Shown: in pieces, positions 14,957 to 23,119 of the stretch
Layout of the letters: each line of letters opens with the position of its first letter
How positions within the stretch are numbered: position 1 is the first letter of the stretch
Source of the DNA: Oscillospiraceae bacterium
GTDB taxonomy: Bacteria > Bacillota > Clostridia > Oscillospirales > Oscillospiraceae
Assembly (NCBI GenBank): GCA_017519975.1
Contig: JAFWRM010000020.1
Span: 1-39,917, forward strand
DNA length: 39,917 bases
Direction of reading: 5' to 3'
The notes under the pieces: generated by a model
Told to the model about the DNA's origin: nothing
The model's input: only the letters and a program-made list of their open reading frames with translations
Database searches by the model: none
Translations under genes and position numbers: made by a program

Positions 14957-15399
14957 GGCTGCAGCTCCTTCCTTGAGAAGGAGCCGAGGATCCCGTTGAT
15001 GAAAGAGACGGTAGCCTCATCTTCGAATTGCCGGGCCAGTTCCACCGCCTCGTTGACGGATACGCCGGTCGGGATCTCAGGCATGTAGAGCATCTCATAC
15101 ATGGCGACCTTCATCACCGCCAGCGCCGTACGGGAGATGCGGTCGAACTTCCATCCGACGGCATACTGCATCACGTAGCTGTCCAGCTCCGCGTTATGTT
15201 CCACGATTCCGGAAACGACCGTATCGATATACTCCCGCTGGGAACCGGGATCCTCGGCAAAGCAGGGATCATCCTTCGCCAGGGTAGCGTAGTACTCCGG
15301 ATCGAACACCTGTGCCAGGACTTCCTCCGCCGGAAGCGGATTCTCGGACACCATGTAGCACAGGCGGACGGCGATCTGTCTGGCCGTACTTCTCTTCAT
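14953..15399 (-). CDS. nusB: Transcription antitermination factor NusB
   Basis: 148 residues, all-helical NusB fold: MKRSTARQIAVRLCYM at the start (Arg-rich first helix), DRISRTALAVMKVAMYEMLYM in the middle, and PTGVSVNEAVELARQFEDEATVSFINGILGSF at the end. With NusE (S10) it binds boxA RNA and prevents early termination in rRNA operons. The middle helix insert (residues 30-60) is slightly longer than in E. coli. It lies 11 nt after the Asp23-like gene, in the same operon. Confidence 0.92.
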   Translation of the reverse strand: MKRSTARQIAVRLCYMVSENPLPAEEVLAQVFDPEYYATLAKDDPCFAEDPGSQREYIDTVVSGIVEHNAELDSYVMQYAVGWKFDRISRTALAVMKVAMYEMLYMPEIPTGVSVNEAVELARQFEDEATVSFINGILGSFSRKELQP

Positions 15400-15410
15400 G
15401 GGGATCTCCG

Positions 15411-15764
15411 TCAGGCCTTGACGCCGCAGACCGTCACGTTGACGCTGCGCACCTGAACGCCGACGGAGGCTTCCACCGCCGCCTTAACGTTCTGCTGGAT
15501 CCTGCCGCCAAGCTCCGCCAGAGGGATATCCGGACGCGCGACTACCGAAACATCCACATCCAGCATGTTGCTGTCCAGCCGGACCTTTACGGCCTTTCCG
15601 GCGCCGCGTCTGCCCGCCCCGTCCGCGGTAAAGCCGCTTTTAAGCTCGGCCACGCCCTCCGCCTCAGCGGCGGCCGCAGCCGCGATGACGGAAACGACCT
15701 CCTCGGAGATGTGGATATTGCCGTTATCGCTGAAATAGCTGATGTATTCCTTGTTCTCTGCCAT
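15411..15764 (-). CDS. Asp23/Gls24 family protein
   Basis: 117 residues. The conserved stretch begins ISYFSDNGNIHISEEVVSVIAAAAAAEAEGV and ends SVGVQVRSVNVTVCGV. Family members in Firmicutes are abundant cytoplasmic or membrane-associated proteins linked to envelope stress; the copy beside nusB is common and of unclear role. The start at 15764 is chosen for AGGAG 8 nt upstream; the frame continues to 15803 without a site. It is the first gene of the nusB-xseA operon, behind a likely promoter at 15816. Confidence 0.87.
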   Translation of the reverse strand: MAENKEYISYFSDNGNIHISEEVVSVIAAAAAAEAEGVAELKSGFTADGAGRRGAGKAVKVRLDSNMLDVDVSVVARPDIPLAELGGRIQQNVKAAVEASVGVQVRSVNVTVCGVKA

Positions 15765-15815
15765 GACGTTCACTCCTGTACTGCCGCGCTGAAGCGCGGA
15801 CATGACTGTCAGATA

Positions 15816-15844
15816 ATTTTACCATAGGAACGCGGGAATGGAAA
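15816..15844 (-). promoter_or_regulatory. Promoter of the asp23-nusB-xseA operon
   Basis: TTTCCA and TAAAAT with a 17-nt spacer on the minus strand. The -10 element is good and the -35 is weak. Confidence 0.5.
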
Positions 15845-15852
15845 GTTTTTTT

Positions 15853-16590
15853 TCACCAGACCAGGCACCGGACGACGGCGTTATCCTTTTTCGTACGTCC
15901 CGACTCACCTTCAAAACGGAACCGTCCCCGGCCCCGGACACTGATCACGCTGCCGGGATCCGGGCGGAAGCCGGGCGAAGCGATGAGGCGTCCGTCACAG
16001 AACACCAGTTCCCGCTCGAACAGCGTACGCGCCTCGCCCCGAGACATCCGGAAGACCGCCGACACAAGGGCGTCGATCCGAGCGGACGCGACCACGACGC
16101 TCCGCTCCTCCGGCTCCGGCGTAAGAATATCCGGAACGGCTTCGACCATCGAACAGGATACGGTGGTCCGTCCGACCGCCGTGAGCTGATCGCAGATATG
16201 CCGCGCGACGGAATCCAGACAGATCACGTACGCCTCGTGCTCTCCGATCAGGATGTCCCCCAGGCACTGTCTTTTAATCCCAAGCGACATCAGCGCCCCC
16301 AGAACGTCCCGGTGCCCCATGCCCCTGTCGAACCTGGCGCTGACCGAGGCTACGCGCACGACGTTCAGAGGAGGTTCGGGGCTATAGCCAAGCTCCTCCT
16401 CGCTTCCAAACGCCGCGATCACACGCTCGGCGCCTTCATATCCGCCGATACGCCGAACCGCCGCTCCCGCGGGGATCAGGCTCTGCTCATGCAGGGAAAG
16501 GAAATCCGAATACGTCCACACGCCCCGTGCGCGGCTCCGCGCACTGAGCTCCGCGAGATGGGCTCGCTGATATTTTTCCTCCTCATTCAT
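15853..16590 (-). CDS. ylmH: YlmH-like S4-domain RNA-binding protein
   Basis: 245 residues. It fits YlmH: an N-terminal domain (ARGVWTYSDFLSLHEQSL), a central part (FDRGMGHRDVLGALMSLGIKRQCLGDILI), and an S4 RNA-binding domain at about 175-235 (ASARIDALVSAVFRMSRGEARTLFERELVFCDGRL). YlmH binds stalled 50S subunits in ribosome rescue and usually sits near cell-division genes (sepF, divIVA); here it does not. The ATG at 16590 is preferred because GGAGGG is 6 nt upstream; the ATG at 16596 touches the site itself. Gene order places it upstream of asp23, but that gene has its own promoter. Confidence 0.88.
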   Translation of the reverse strand: MNEEEKYQRAHLAELSARSRARGVWTYSDFLSLHEQSLIPAGAAVRRIGGYEGAERVIAAFGSEEELGYSPEPPLNVVRVASVSARFDRGMGHRDVLGALMSLGIKRQCLGDILIGEHEAYVICLDSVARHICDQLTAVGRTTVSCSMVEAVPDILTPEPEERSVVVASARIDALVSAVFRMSRGEARTLFERELVFCDGRLIASPGFRPDPGSVISVRGRGRFRFEGESGRTKKDNAVVRCLVW

Positions 16591-16603
16591 GAACATCCCT
16601 CCG

Positions 16604-16631
16604 TTGAATTCCGCCGAATCGCATGTATAAT
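16604..16631 (+). promoter_or_regulatory. Promoter of the YihY/BrkB-like gene
   Basis: TTGAAT and a perfect TATAAT with a 16-nt spacer, ending 31 nt before the ATG at 16663. Confidence 0.7.
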
Positions 16632-16662
16632 GATACCATAACGAATGCCGCGAGGTACAGAT

Positions 16663-17517
16663 ATGAAAAAAGCCGTTCTGAACGTACGCAGATATTTCAT
16701 CGGGGCCGCCGAGCGCCGGCTTCCTCTGTACGCGTCCTCAGGTGCGTTCTACGTGTTTCTTTCCATCATTCCATGCGTCCTGCTTGTCGCCGCCGTGCTG
16801 CCCATGAGCCGCCTTGACCGGGCTCAGATCAGCGAATTCATCGCTCTTGTCGCCCCGCCGACCGTGATCAGCTTTCTGGAGACGATCGCGGATCAGGTTT
16901 ACCAGCGCTCCGTCGGCGTATGGTCCCTGTCCGCCATCGTCACGCTTTGGTCGGCGTCAAAGGTGATCTCTTCCTTCATGCGCGGGATCATCACGGCCAG
17001 CGGAAGTGAAAAATCCACCGCTTACGTGCGCCTGACGCTGAAGGCCATGGGATATTCGATCCTGATCGTACTGGCCATGTACCTGCTGGTGCTGGGGAGC
17101 GTGGTCCTGAATGTACTGGGAGCCTTCGACATCCGGCCGATCTCCCACAGCCGGCTGATCTCCGCCGGCGTTCTGTGCCTTCTGCTCACTCTGTCCTACC
17201 GTTTCATCCCGGGGAAAAGCCGCCGATATCGGTTTTCCTTTCCCGGTGCGCTGGCGGCCGCGGCTGCCTGGATGCTGTTCAACCACATCTATTCTCTGTG
17301 GCTCGGCTGGTCCGACCGTTACGGCGTATACGGTACCGTAGGCAGCGTGATCGTCACGCTGCTCTGGCTGTACGCCTCGATGTACATCATCTTCTCCGGC
17401 GCGTATTTCAATCTGTTTCTCAGCCGGATCGCGCCCCGGTGGGCCGCCAGACGTTTCCCCGCTTTGACGGAAGCACACAAGGCGGAAGATGCTACGGCCA
17501 GGCAGGACGGATCTTAA
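16663..17517 (+). CDS. YihY/BrkB family membrane protein
   Basis: 284 residues with six or so membrane segments and family motifs: YASSGAFYVFLSIIPCVLLV in the first, LSAIVTLWSASKVISSFMRGI, and the C-terminal WLYASMYIIFSGAYFNLFL. The molecular function of this family is unknown despite old labels (ribonuclease BN, virulence factor). The ATG at 16663 has GAGGT 6 nt upstream and is preferred to the ATG at 16645. It is a single gene, bounded by its own promoter and the hairpin at 17519. It is divergent from ylmH. Confidence 0.88.
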   Translation: MKKAVLNVRRYFIGAAERRLPLYASSGAFYVFLSIIPCVLLVAAVLPMSRLDRAQISEFIALVAPPTVISFLETIADQVYQRSVGVWSLSAIVTLWSASKVISSFMRGIITASGSEKSTAYVRLTLKAMGYSILIVLAMYLLVLGSVVLNVLGAFDIRPISHSRLISAGVLCLLLTLSYRFIPGKSRRYRFSFPGALAAAAAWMLFNHIYSLWLGWSDRYGVYGTVGSVIVTLLWLYASMYIIFSGAYFNLFLSRIAPRWAARRFPALTEAHKAEDATARQDGS

Positions 17518-17518
17518 G

Positions 17519-17552
17519 GATCCCCGGACGGCAGGGCCGCCCGGGGATCTTT
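17519..17552 (+). terminator. Terminator of the YihY/BrkB-like gene
   Basis: GATCCCCGG (17519-17527) pairs with CCGGGGATC (17541-17549), followed by TTT. It starts 2 nt after the stop and may also serve the convergent queT gene. Confidence 0.65.
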
Positions 17553-17555
17553 CCG

Positions 17556-18095
17556 TCAGAACAGACGGCGTTTATCGTTGATCCTCTCCAGAAGGAGCAT
17601 CAGAGGAATGCCCACGACGTAGCAGGCGATGGCCTGGCCGACGAAGACCGACAGAGCCATCAGCGCCAGTACTCCGACCGTGGCCGTCGTGCTGCCCATG
17701 GAGGTGATCCCATATCCGAAATACAGGACGAACGGGATCACCAGCGCATTGAACACTACCGCCGGAAGCGGCGCCAGCCAGCGCCTCGGACGGCTGAGCC
17801 CCTGCCGCCTTCCGAGGGAAAACCGTTTTCCGATCACCGCGGTGACGGCGGCCGCCGCCAGCGTGGTCAGCGATCCGAAAACGTTGTCCACCCAGGTGCC
17901 GGACAGGATATTTGCCACGGCACACCCGATGAACAGTCCCGGGATGGCCGCCGGCGTGAAGAGGGGCAGAATGCAAAGGGCCTCCGACAGCCTCACCTGG
18001 ATGGCCAGGGAGGAAAACTCCCAGAGCGCCATGGTCAGTACGGCATAAAGCGCGGCGATCACCGCGGCGTATACGATAAATCTTGTTTTTTTCAC
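17556..18095 (-). CDS. queT: QueT family queuosine-precursor transporter
   Basis: 179 residues with five or six membrane segments and the QueT pattern ALYAVLTMALWEFSSLAIQVRLSEALCILPLFTPAAIPGLFIGC broken here into IQVRLSEALCILPLF and GLFIGCAVANILSG, then DNVFGSLTTLAAA. It is the substrate-binding membrane subunit of an ECF importer and takes up preQ1 or a related base for queuosine in tRNA. It needs the shared ECF ATPases, which are not in this window. The GTG at 18095 has AAGGA 9 nt upstream and is preferred to the ATG at 18131, which lies in the leader. The 135-nt leader has several hairpins and may be regulatory. Confidence 0.87.
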   Translation of the reverse strand: MKKTRFIVYAAVIAALYAVLTMALWEFSSLAIQVRLSEALCILPLFTPAAIPGLFIGCAVANILSGTWVDNVFGSLTTLAAAAVTAVIGKRFSLGRRQGLSRPRRWLAPLPAVVFNALVIPFVLYFGYGITSMGSTTATVGVLALMALSVFVGQAIACYVVGIPLMLLLERINDKRRLF

Positions 18096-18230
18096 GTTTA
18101 TTTTCCTTTCCGTGCCGCGGTCCAAACGCAAGGCCGCGGTCTAGTTTTATTTTCGGGATCTCTCCCGGGTGAGGATGGTCTCGAACTCACCGCCCGTTCG
18201 GGCCGACCGGCAAGAGCCGGATGACGACTG
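18096..18230 (-). promoter_or_regulatory. Structured leader of queT (possible preQ1-type riboswitch)
   Basis: Minus-strand order: CCGGCTCTTGCCGG, a GGCCCG/CGGGC hairpin, GGTGAG-12 nt-CTCACC, CGGGAGAGATCCCG, the A-rich AAAATAAAACTAG, a CCGCGG/CCGCGG stem, then the ribosome site. QueT genes are often under preQ1 riboswitches, and the A-rich tail recalls class I, but the loop sequences do not match a class I or II consensus well. I call only a structured leader. Confidence 0.35.
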
Positions 18231-19079
18231 TTACTCCTCCTTTACCTCCCGTATCGTCGGCTTGCCTTCCTGCTTTCTCCACACTTCTCCGGTCCCGAGC
18301 CCCCACTTTTCGAACATTCGGTTATAGAACTCCGGCCGCGGGAAATTCAGAGACATGTCCATGGTCAGCTCCTGGTAGCCAAAGTTGGCACGGCTGAGGA
18401 TCTCCAGCCCGCTGACGAGCTCCGGCAGCTTTTCCGCCCGCATGGTGAACATAACCTCGTCCTCGTCCGTAAGACCGCGTTCATACTCACCCGGATCCGG
18501 GAAGGTGATGTTGTAGTCCTTGCCGTTAAGCACGGGGATCGACGAGTGTACGCAGGAATCCACGGGATCGAGCACCACAGGCAGCATCTCGCCGGAGTGG
18601 AACTTGGTGGCCATCAGGATGCTTCTTATCTGTGCGGGCCGGCAGTAGATCGTGATGATCTCCGGTTCATAGCCGCAGCTGCGAAGCGGAGCGATCGTAA
18701 ATCCGATGGGTTTTTTCTCGGACGCGAGCATCGGGTACTCTTCTCTCAGAAAGCGCTTGCTGCGCTCGGGATCCTTAAAGAAGAACTTGTCCCCCATGTA
18801 TTCATAATCGTCTTCATCCAGCGGAACCATGCCGTAACTGACGAGCGGCCACACGCACCAGTGATCCTCCTTCAGCATGGTGATGGCCTTCCGGCTGCGC
18901 CTCACCATGGCGTAGGCCTGACACATGGCCAGCCGGTCGCCCCTGTCACGGAACGGCCGCAGCGTTCCTTCGGGGATATCCTCCTCCGTCCAGATCAGCT
19001 TCATCGCAATGGGCGAATACCGCAGGATCAGCAGTTCCTCCAGTTTCTTCCCCAATTCGTTGAATTCCTGTACCGTCAT
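18231..19079 (-). CDS. DUF169 family protein
   Basis: 282 residues. It begins MTVQEFNELGKKLEELL and contains RYSPIAMKLIWTEEDIPEG, then RLAMCQAYAMVRR and CGYEPEIITIYCRPAQIRSIL, typical of DUF169. This family of cytoplasmic proteins has conserved Cys and may hold a cofactor or metal, but no activity is known. The ATG at 19079 has GGGAGG 7 nt upstream; the longer open frame to 19172 runs through the neighbouring hydrolase gene. It follows that gene by one nucleotide, so the two are coupled. There are no odd features. Confidence 0.82.
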   Translation of the reverse strand: MTVQEFNELGKKLEELLILRYSPIAMKLIWTEEDIPEGTLRPFRDRGDRLAMCQAYAMVRRSRKAITMLKEDHWCVWPLVSYGMVPLDEDDYEYMGDKFFFKDPERSKRFLREEYPMLASEKKPIGFTIAPLRSCGYEPEIITIYCRPAQIRSILMATKFHSGEMLPVVLDPVDSCVHSSIPVLNGKDYNITFPDPGEYERGLTDEDEVMFTMRAEKLPELVSGLEILSRANFGYQELTMDMSLNFPRPEFYNRMFEKWGLGTGEVWRKQEGKPTIREVKEE

Positions 19080-19080
19080 C

Positions 19081-20037
19081 TCAACGCCTCCCTTGATTTT
19101 CGATCTTATCGCTGATCCAGGAAAGAAGGTCTTCAAAGACCTCCTGCCTGTTGATCTCGTTGTGCATCTCATGCCGGCCGCCTTCGTAAAGCCGGACCGT
19201 CACGTCCGTCATGCCGGCTTTTCGGAACGCGCGCACGGCGCGCATGACTCCGGCTCCGTTTTCCCCAACGGGATCCCTGGTCCCCGAATAAAACAGAACC
19301 GGCAGGTCTTTTTCCATGCGTTTCATGTTTTTCCGGGAAGTGATCATCAGCAGCCCCTGCATCATGTCCGCGTACAGGCGATTCGTACATACGAAACCGC
19401 ACAGGGGATCCCTCAGAAATCCGTCCACGGACGCTTCGTCCCGCGTCAGCCAGTCGTACCCCGTCCTCGCCGGGCGGAAAGCCCTGTTGTAATTCGCGGA
19501 GACGATCCCATTCAGAAACGCGCCGCGGCCTCTGGGCGACGCGGCGGCAAGCGCTTCGCTCAGAACACGCCCGGCCAGCAGCAGGGCCCGCCTCTGGTGG
19601 GCCGTTCCCGCCAGCACCACGCCGTTGAAATCCTTCGGCCAGGTGAACATGTACGTCCGGACAAGAAAGCTGCCCATGCTGTGCCCCAGCAGAAAACGGG
19701 GAAGGCCCGGGAACCGGTCACAGGTCTGTTCATAGACCGTACGCATGTCCCTGAGCACTTTCATCCAGCCGTCCCGTCCGGCAGAATAACCGAGGTCGGA
19801 CGGAGCGTTCACGCTTTTTCCGTGCCCGAGATGGTCGTTGGCCAGGACGGCAAGCCCTCCCTCCGCCAGAGCGCGGGCCAGCCCGTCAAATCTTTCGCAG
19901 TGACCGGCGAGGCCATGCGCGATCTGGATCGTCCCCTTCGGGTCTTTTTCCGGCGTCCAGATCCTCAGGCGGATCTTCGTCCGTCCGTCGCAGGAGGGAA
20001 ACCACGTATCCAAACAATTGATCATAGCATTCATCAC
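19081..20037 (-). CDS. Alpha/beta hydrolase (monoacylglycerol lipase-like)
   Basis: 318 residues from GTG. The Ser hydrolase fold is clear: IAHGLAGHCERFDGLA (oxyanion region), NDHLGHGKS, and the nucleophile elbow LGHSMGS. The catalytic Asp is probably in SGTRDPVGENG and the His in GGRHEMHNE. No signal peptide is seen, so it is cytoplasmic. The substrate is probably a monoglyceride or lysophospholipid by family. The start is uncertain between GTG 20037, ATG 20034 and ATG 20025, with AGGCGG upstream. It is the first gene of a two-gene unit with DUF169. Divergent glpK, a glycerol kinase, makes lipid-derived glycerol use an attractive but unproven link. Confidence 0.85.
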   Translation of the reverse strand: MMNAMINCLDTWFPSCDGRTKIRLRIWTPEKDPKGTIQIAHGLAGHCERFDGLARALAEGGLAVLANDHLGHGKSVNAPSDLGYSAGRDGWMKVLRDMRTVYEQTCDRFPGLPRFLLGHSMGSFLVRTYMFTWPKDFNGVVLAGTAHQRRALLLAGRVLSEALAAASPRGRGAFLNGIVSANYNRAFRPARTGYDWLTRDEASVDGFLRDPLCGFVCTNRLYADMMQGLLMITSRKNMKRMEKDLPVLFYSGTRDPVGENGAGVMRAVRAFRKAGMTDVTVRLYEGGRHEMHNEINRQEVFEDLLSWISDKIENQGRR

Positions 20038-20044
20038 CCGCCTG

Positions 20045-20053
20045 TGCTATGAT
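20045..20053 (+). promoter_or_regulatory. Possible extended -10 of the glpK promoter
   Basis: TGCTATGAT is an extended -10 element (TGnTATGAT); no good -35 is visible. The transcript would have a leader of about 100 nt before glpK. Confidence 0.4.
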
Positions 20054-20065
20054 AAGAGCAGTACT

Positions 20066-20094
20066 ATTCTATTCTCATAAGCAGACCGCGTCAA
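20066..20094 (-). promoter_or_regulatory. Promoter of the hydrolase-DUF169 unit
   Basis: TTGACG (20089-20094) and TAGAAT (20066-20071) with a 17-nt spacer, divergent from glpK. Confidence 0.65.
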
Positions 20095-20158
20095 GTGACG
20101 CCGTCCGCGTTACCAGCGGCACCTCCGCTTCCGTCGGAGGCCGGGTCAGGAGGCAACC

Positions 20159-21655
20159 ATGGAACAATACATTATGGCCCTGGACCAGGGGACCACCAGT
20201 TCACGCGCCATCATCTTCGACGGACGCGGCGCCATCGCCGGCGTCGGGCAGGTCCCGTTCCGTCAGCACTTTCCTCAGCCGGGATGGGTGGAACACGACC
20301 CCGACGAGATCCTTTCCAGCCAGCTGGAGGCCATGCACATGGCCGTGGAGCGCGGGCGTCTCTCCCCCTCCCAGATCGCCGGCATCGGCATCACCAACCA
20401 GCGGGAAACGACCGTCGTCTGGGACCGGCACACCGGCCGTCCCGTCTGCAACGCCGTAGTCTGGCAGTGCCGCCGTACGGCGGACTTCTGCGAGCAGCTG
20501 ATCCGCGACGGGCTGAGCGACCTGATCATGAAGAAGACGGGGCTGCTCATCGACGCCTATTTTTCCGCCACCAAGATCCGGTGGATCCTGGAAAATGTTG
20601 CCGGCGCCCGGGAACGGGCGGAACACGGCGATCTGCTGTTTGGAACTGTGGACTCCTGGCTGACATGGAACCTGACCGGGCGGCACGCGACGGATCCCTC
20701 CAACGCCTGCCGCACGATGCTGTTCGATATCGACCGCATGACCTGGGACGAGGATCTGTGCGGTCTGTTCGGCGTCCCCATGCAGATGCTGCCGGAGGTG
20801 CTTCCTAATTCCGGTCTGTTCGGTCCGGTGCTTTCCCGCGTTCCGGAGGCCGCCGCCTTTGCCGGCATTCCCGTGTGCGGAAGCATCGGCGATCAGCAGG
20901 CGGCGCTGCTCGGTCAGGGGTGCCTGTCCCCCGGTGAAGCAAAGAACACCTACGGCACAGGCTGCTTTACGCTGATGAACGGCGGCAGCTCCTCCGTCCG
21001 CTGCGCCAACGGACTTCTGACGGACGTAGCCTGGTCCGTCGGCGGCCGTACGACCTATGCGCTCGAGGGCAGCATTTTCAATGCCGGCAGCTCCATCCAG
21101 TGGCTGAGGGACGAGCTCGGCCTGATCTCCACCGCCCATGAATGCGACGTGCTGGCGGAATCCGTTCCCGATACCGGCGGTGTGTACGTCGTTTCCGCAT
21201 TTACGGGGCTTGGAGCCCCCCACTGGGACATGCGGGCCAGAGGGGCGGTGTGCGGCATTACCCGCGGCACGGGAAAAGCGCACCTGGCCAGAGCCGTTCT
21301 GGAGGGCATCGCCTATCAGGTAAAAGACATGCTGGACGCCATGGAACTGTCTACCGGGACTCCTCTTTCCGTGCTGAAGGTGGACGGTGGAGCCAGCGTC
21401 AGCGATTTCATGATGCAGTTCCAGGCGGACATTCTGAACAAGCCCATCGACCGCCCGAAGCTGGTGGAGACGACGGCCCTCGGCGCCGCTTTTCTGGCCG
21501 GTCTTCATCTCGGGGTGTGGAACAGCATGGACGAGATCCGCGGCCTGCGGACCTCCGAACGCATCTTTGAACCGCACATGGACCGCGCCGCCGCCGACCG
21601 GCTTTACGCCGGCTGGAAAAAGGCGGTGGAAAGAAGCCGGAACTGGGCCGAATGA
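20159..21655 (+). CDS. glpK: Glycerol kinase
   Basis: 498 residues, full length for GlpK. It phosphorylates glycerol to glycerol 3-phosphate in the cytoplasm. Motifs: ALDQGTTSSRAIIFD (phosphate 1), GWVEHDPDEIL, GIGITNQRETTVVWD (glycerol contact Arg-Glu), GSIGDQQAALLGQ (phosphate 2, with the catalytic Asp), KNTYGTGCF, and KVDGGASVSDFMMQFQADIL (adenosine). The ATG at 20159 follows AGGAGG. It has no glpF or glpD partner here and ends at a strong terminator. Confidence 0.95.
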   Translation: MEQYIMALDQGTTSSRAIIFDGRGAIAGVGQVPFRQHFPQPGWVEHDPDEILSSQLEAMHMAVERGRLSPSQIAGIGITNQRETTVVWDRHTGRPVCNAVVWQCRRTADFCEQLIRDGLSDLIMKKTGLLIDAYFSATKIRWILENVAGARERAEHGDLLFGTVDSWLTWNLTGRHATDPSNACRTMLFDIDRMTWDEDLCGLFGVPMQMLPEVLPNSGLFGPVLSRVPEAAAFAGIPVCGSIGDQQAALLGQGCLSPGEAKNTYGTGCFTLMNGGSSSVRCANGLLTDVAWSVGGRTTYALEGSIFNAGSSIQWLRDELGLISTAHECDVLAESVPDTGGVYVVSAFTGLGAPHWDMRARGAVCGITRGTGKAHLARAVLEGIAYQVKDMLDAMELSTGTPLSVLKVDGGASVSDFMMQFQADILNKPIDRPKLVETTALGAAFLAGLHLGVWNSMDEIRGLRTSERIFEPHMDRAAADRLYAGWKKAVERSRNWAE

Positions 21656-21673
21656 CCGGATGTTCCGCGTGAC

Positions 21674-21715
21674 AAAAGCCGCACGTCATCGCAGCTGCGA
21701 TGGCGTGCGGCTTTT
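21674..21715 (+). terminator. Terminator of glpK
   Basis: A 19-nt stem with one mismatch (AAAAGCCGCACG... with ...CGTGCGGCTTTT) and AGCT loop, 18 nt after the stop codon. Confidence 0.85.
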
Positions 21716-21786
21716 GCATGCTCTGTATACACCCTCCGTTCCTTCTTCGCCCCACACCAAACTGTTTTTATTGCAGACAGACAAGA

Positions 21787-21818
21787 ACCCGCCTGAGCTT
21801 TTTGCATCTCAGGCGGGT
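21787..21818 (-). terminator. Terminator of the dxs-to-tyrS operon
   Basis: ACCCGCCTGAG and CTCAGGCGGGT (11-bp arms), followed on the minus strand by TCTTGTCTGT. The T run is weak, but position after tyrS fits. Confidence 0.7.
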
Positions 21819-21893
21819 CTGAATCATGATGACGGCAAGCAGAACAAAAAAGGAAATCGTTTCAGTCCTGAATCAATTGAACCAGCATGGCAT

Positions 21894-23117
21894 TTACTTC
21901 ATAACGATCCTTCTGAAGTTTTTCTTTCCCTTTTTCACGATCAGGCCGTCGCCAGACAGTTCGTCCGCGCCGTAAACCTTCGCGATGTCCGTCACCTTTT
22001 CGCCGCCGGCTTCCACGCCGCCCTGCTGCACGTTCCTGCGGGCGTCGCCCCGGGAGGCGCACAGGCCGGAGGCGACCAGCAGCGTGAGGATGTCCGCCTT
22101 CCCGTCCGTCAGGTCGTCCGCCGTCAGCTCGCATACGGGCATGTCCGCCGCCCCTCCGGAGGTGAACAGCGCCCGGGCCGTATCTCTGGCGGCGTTTGCC
22201 GCCTCTTCTCCGTGGACGAGGTTCGTCAGCTCCCAGGCCAGGATCTCCTTGGCCTCGTTGATCTTCTGATCCTTCCACGCGGCCATCTCCTCGATCTGTT
22301 CCAGCGGCAGGAAGGTGAGCATGCGCAGACACTTCATCACGTCCGCGTCGTCCACGTTGCGCCAGTACTGGTAGAACTCAAAGGGGGACGTCTTGTTGGG
22401 ATCCAGCCACACGGCGTTGCCGGCGGTCTTTCCCATCTTCTTGCCCTGGGAATCCGTCAGCAGGGTGATGGTCATGGCATAGGCGTCCTTGCCCAGCTTC
22501 TTGCGGATCAGCTCCGTTCCGGCCAGCATGTTGCTCCACTGGTCGTCTCCGCCGAACTGCATGTTGCACCCGCAGTGCTGGAACAGATGATAGAAGTCGT
22601 AGGCCTGCATGATCATGTAGTTGAACTCGAAGAAGCTCAGGCCCTTTTCCATGCGCTGCTTGTAGCACTCCGCGCGCAGCATGTTATTGACGGAAAAGCA
22701 GGTGCCCACCTCTCTCAGAAGCTCGATATAGTTCAGATCCAGCAGCCAGTCGGCGTTGTTCATCATAACGGCCTTACCGTCGGAAAAATCGATGAACCGC
22801 TCCATCTGCCTGCGGAAGCATTCCGCGTTGTGGTCGATGTCCGCCTTGGTCAGCATTTTCCGCATGTCCGTACGCCCGGAGGGGTCGCCGATCATCGTGG
22901 TGCCTCCGCCGATCAGCGCCACGGGCTTATTTCCTGCCATCTGCAGGCGCTTCATCAGCGTGAGCGCCATGAAGTGCCCCGCCGTCAGGCTGTCCGCCGT
23001 ACAGTCGAAGCCGATGTAAAACGTGGCTTTGCCATTGTTGATCAGTTCGCGGATCTCGGCTTCGTCCGTAACCTGCGCGATCAGCCCTCGGGCCACCAGT
23101 TCTTCATAGATCCCCAT
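21894..23117 (-). CDS. tyrS: Tyrosyl-tRNA synthetase
   Basis: 407 residues, a class I synthetase that charges tRNA-Tyr. The HIGH-type motif is in DSLTAGHFMAL, the tyrosine pocket includes YIGFDCTA and QFGGDDQWSN, and the KMSKS-type loop is KKMGKTAGNAVWLD. The C-terminal S4-like domain (about 340-405; LVASGLCASRGDARRNVQQGGV) binds the tRNA anticodon side. No T-box leader precedes it, which is unusual for a Firmicute tyrS; it is read as the last gene of the operon from dxs. The ATG at 23117 follows GAGGAG and lies 2 nt past the recN stop. Confidence 0.95.
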   Translation of the reverse strand: MGIYEELVARGLIAQVTDEAEIRELINNGKATFYIGFDCTADSLTAGHFMALTLMKRLQMAGNKPVALIGGGTTMIGDPSGRTDMRKMLTKADIDHNAECFRRQMERFIDFSDGKAVMMNNADWLLDLNYIELLREVGTCFSVNNMLRAECYKQRMEKGLSFFEFNYMIMQAYDFYHLFQHCGCNMQFGGDDQWSNMLAGTELIRKKLGKDAYAMTITLLTDSQGKKMGKTAGNAVWLDPNKTSPFEFYQYWRNVDDADVMKCLRMLTFLPLEQIEEMAAWKDQKINEAKEILAWELTNLVHGEEAANAARDTARALFTSGGAADMPVCELTADDLTDGKADILTLLVASGLCASRGDARRNVQQGGVEAGGEKVTDIAKVYGADELSGDGLIVKKGKKNFRRIVMK

Positions 23118-23119
23118 TT

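Noticed and set aside
18150-18230. Possible tRNA because of GTTCGAGACC on the minus strand
   Set aside because: The flanking five-base stems do not pair as a T-arm and no anticodon arm or acceptor stem can be built.
21660-21893. Small gene between glpK and tyrS
   Set aside because: The interval is filled by two terminators facing each other; the short frames there are shadows or stem sequence.
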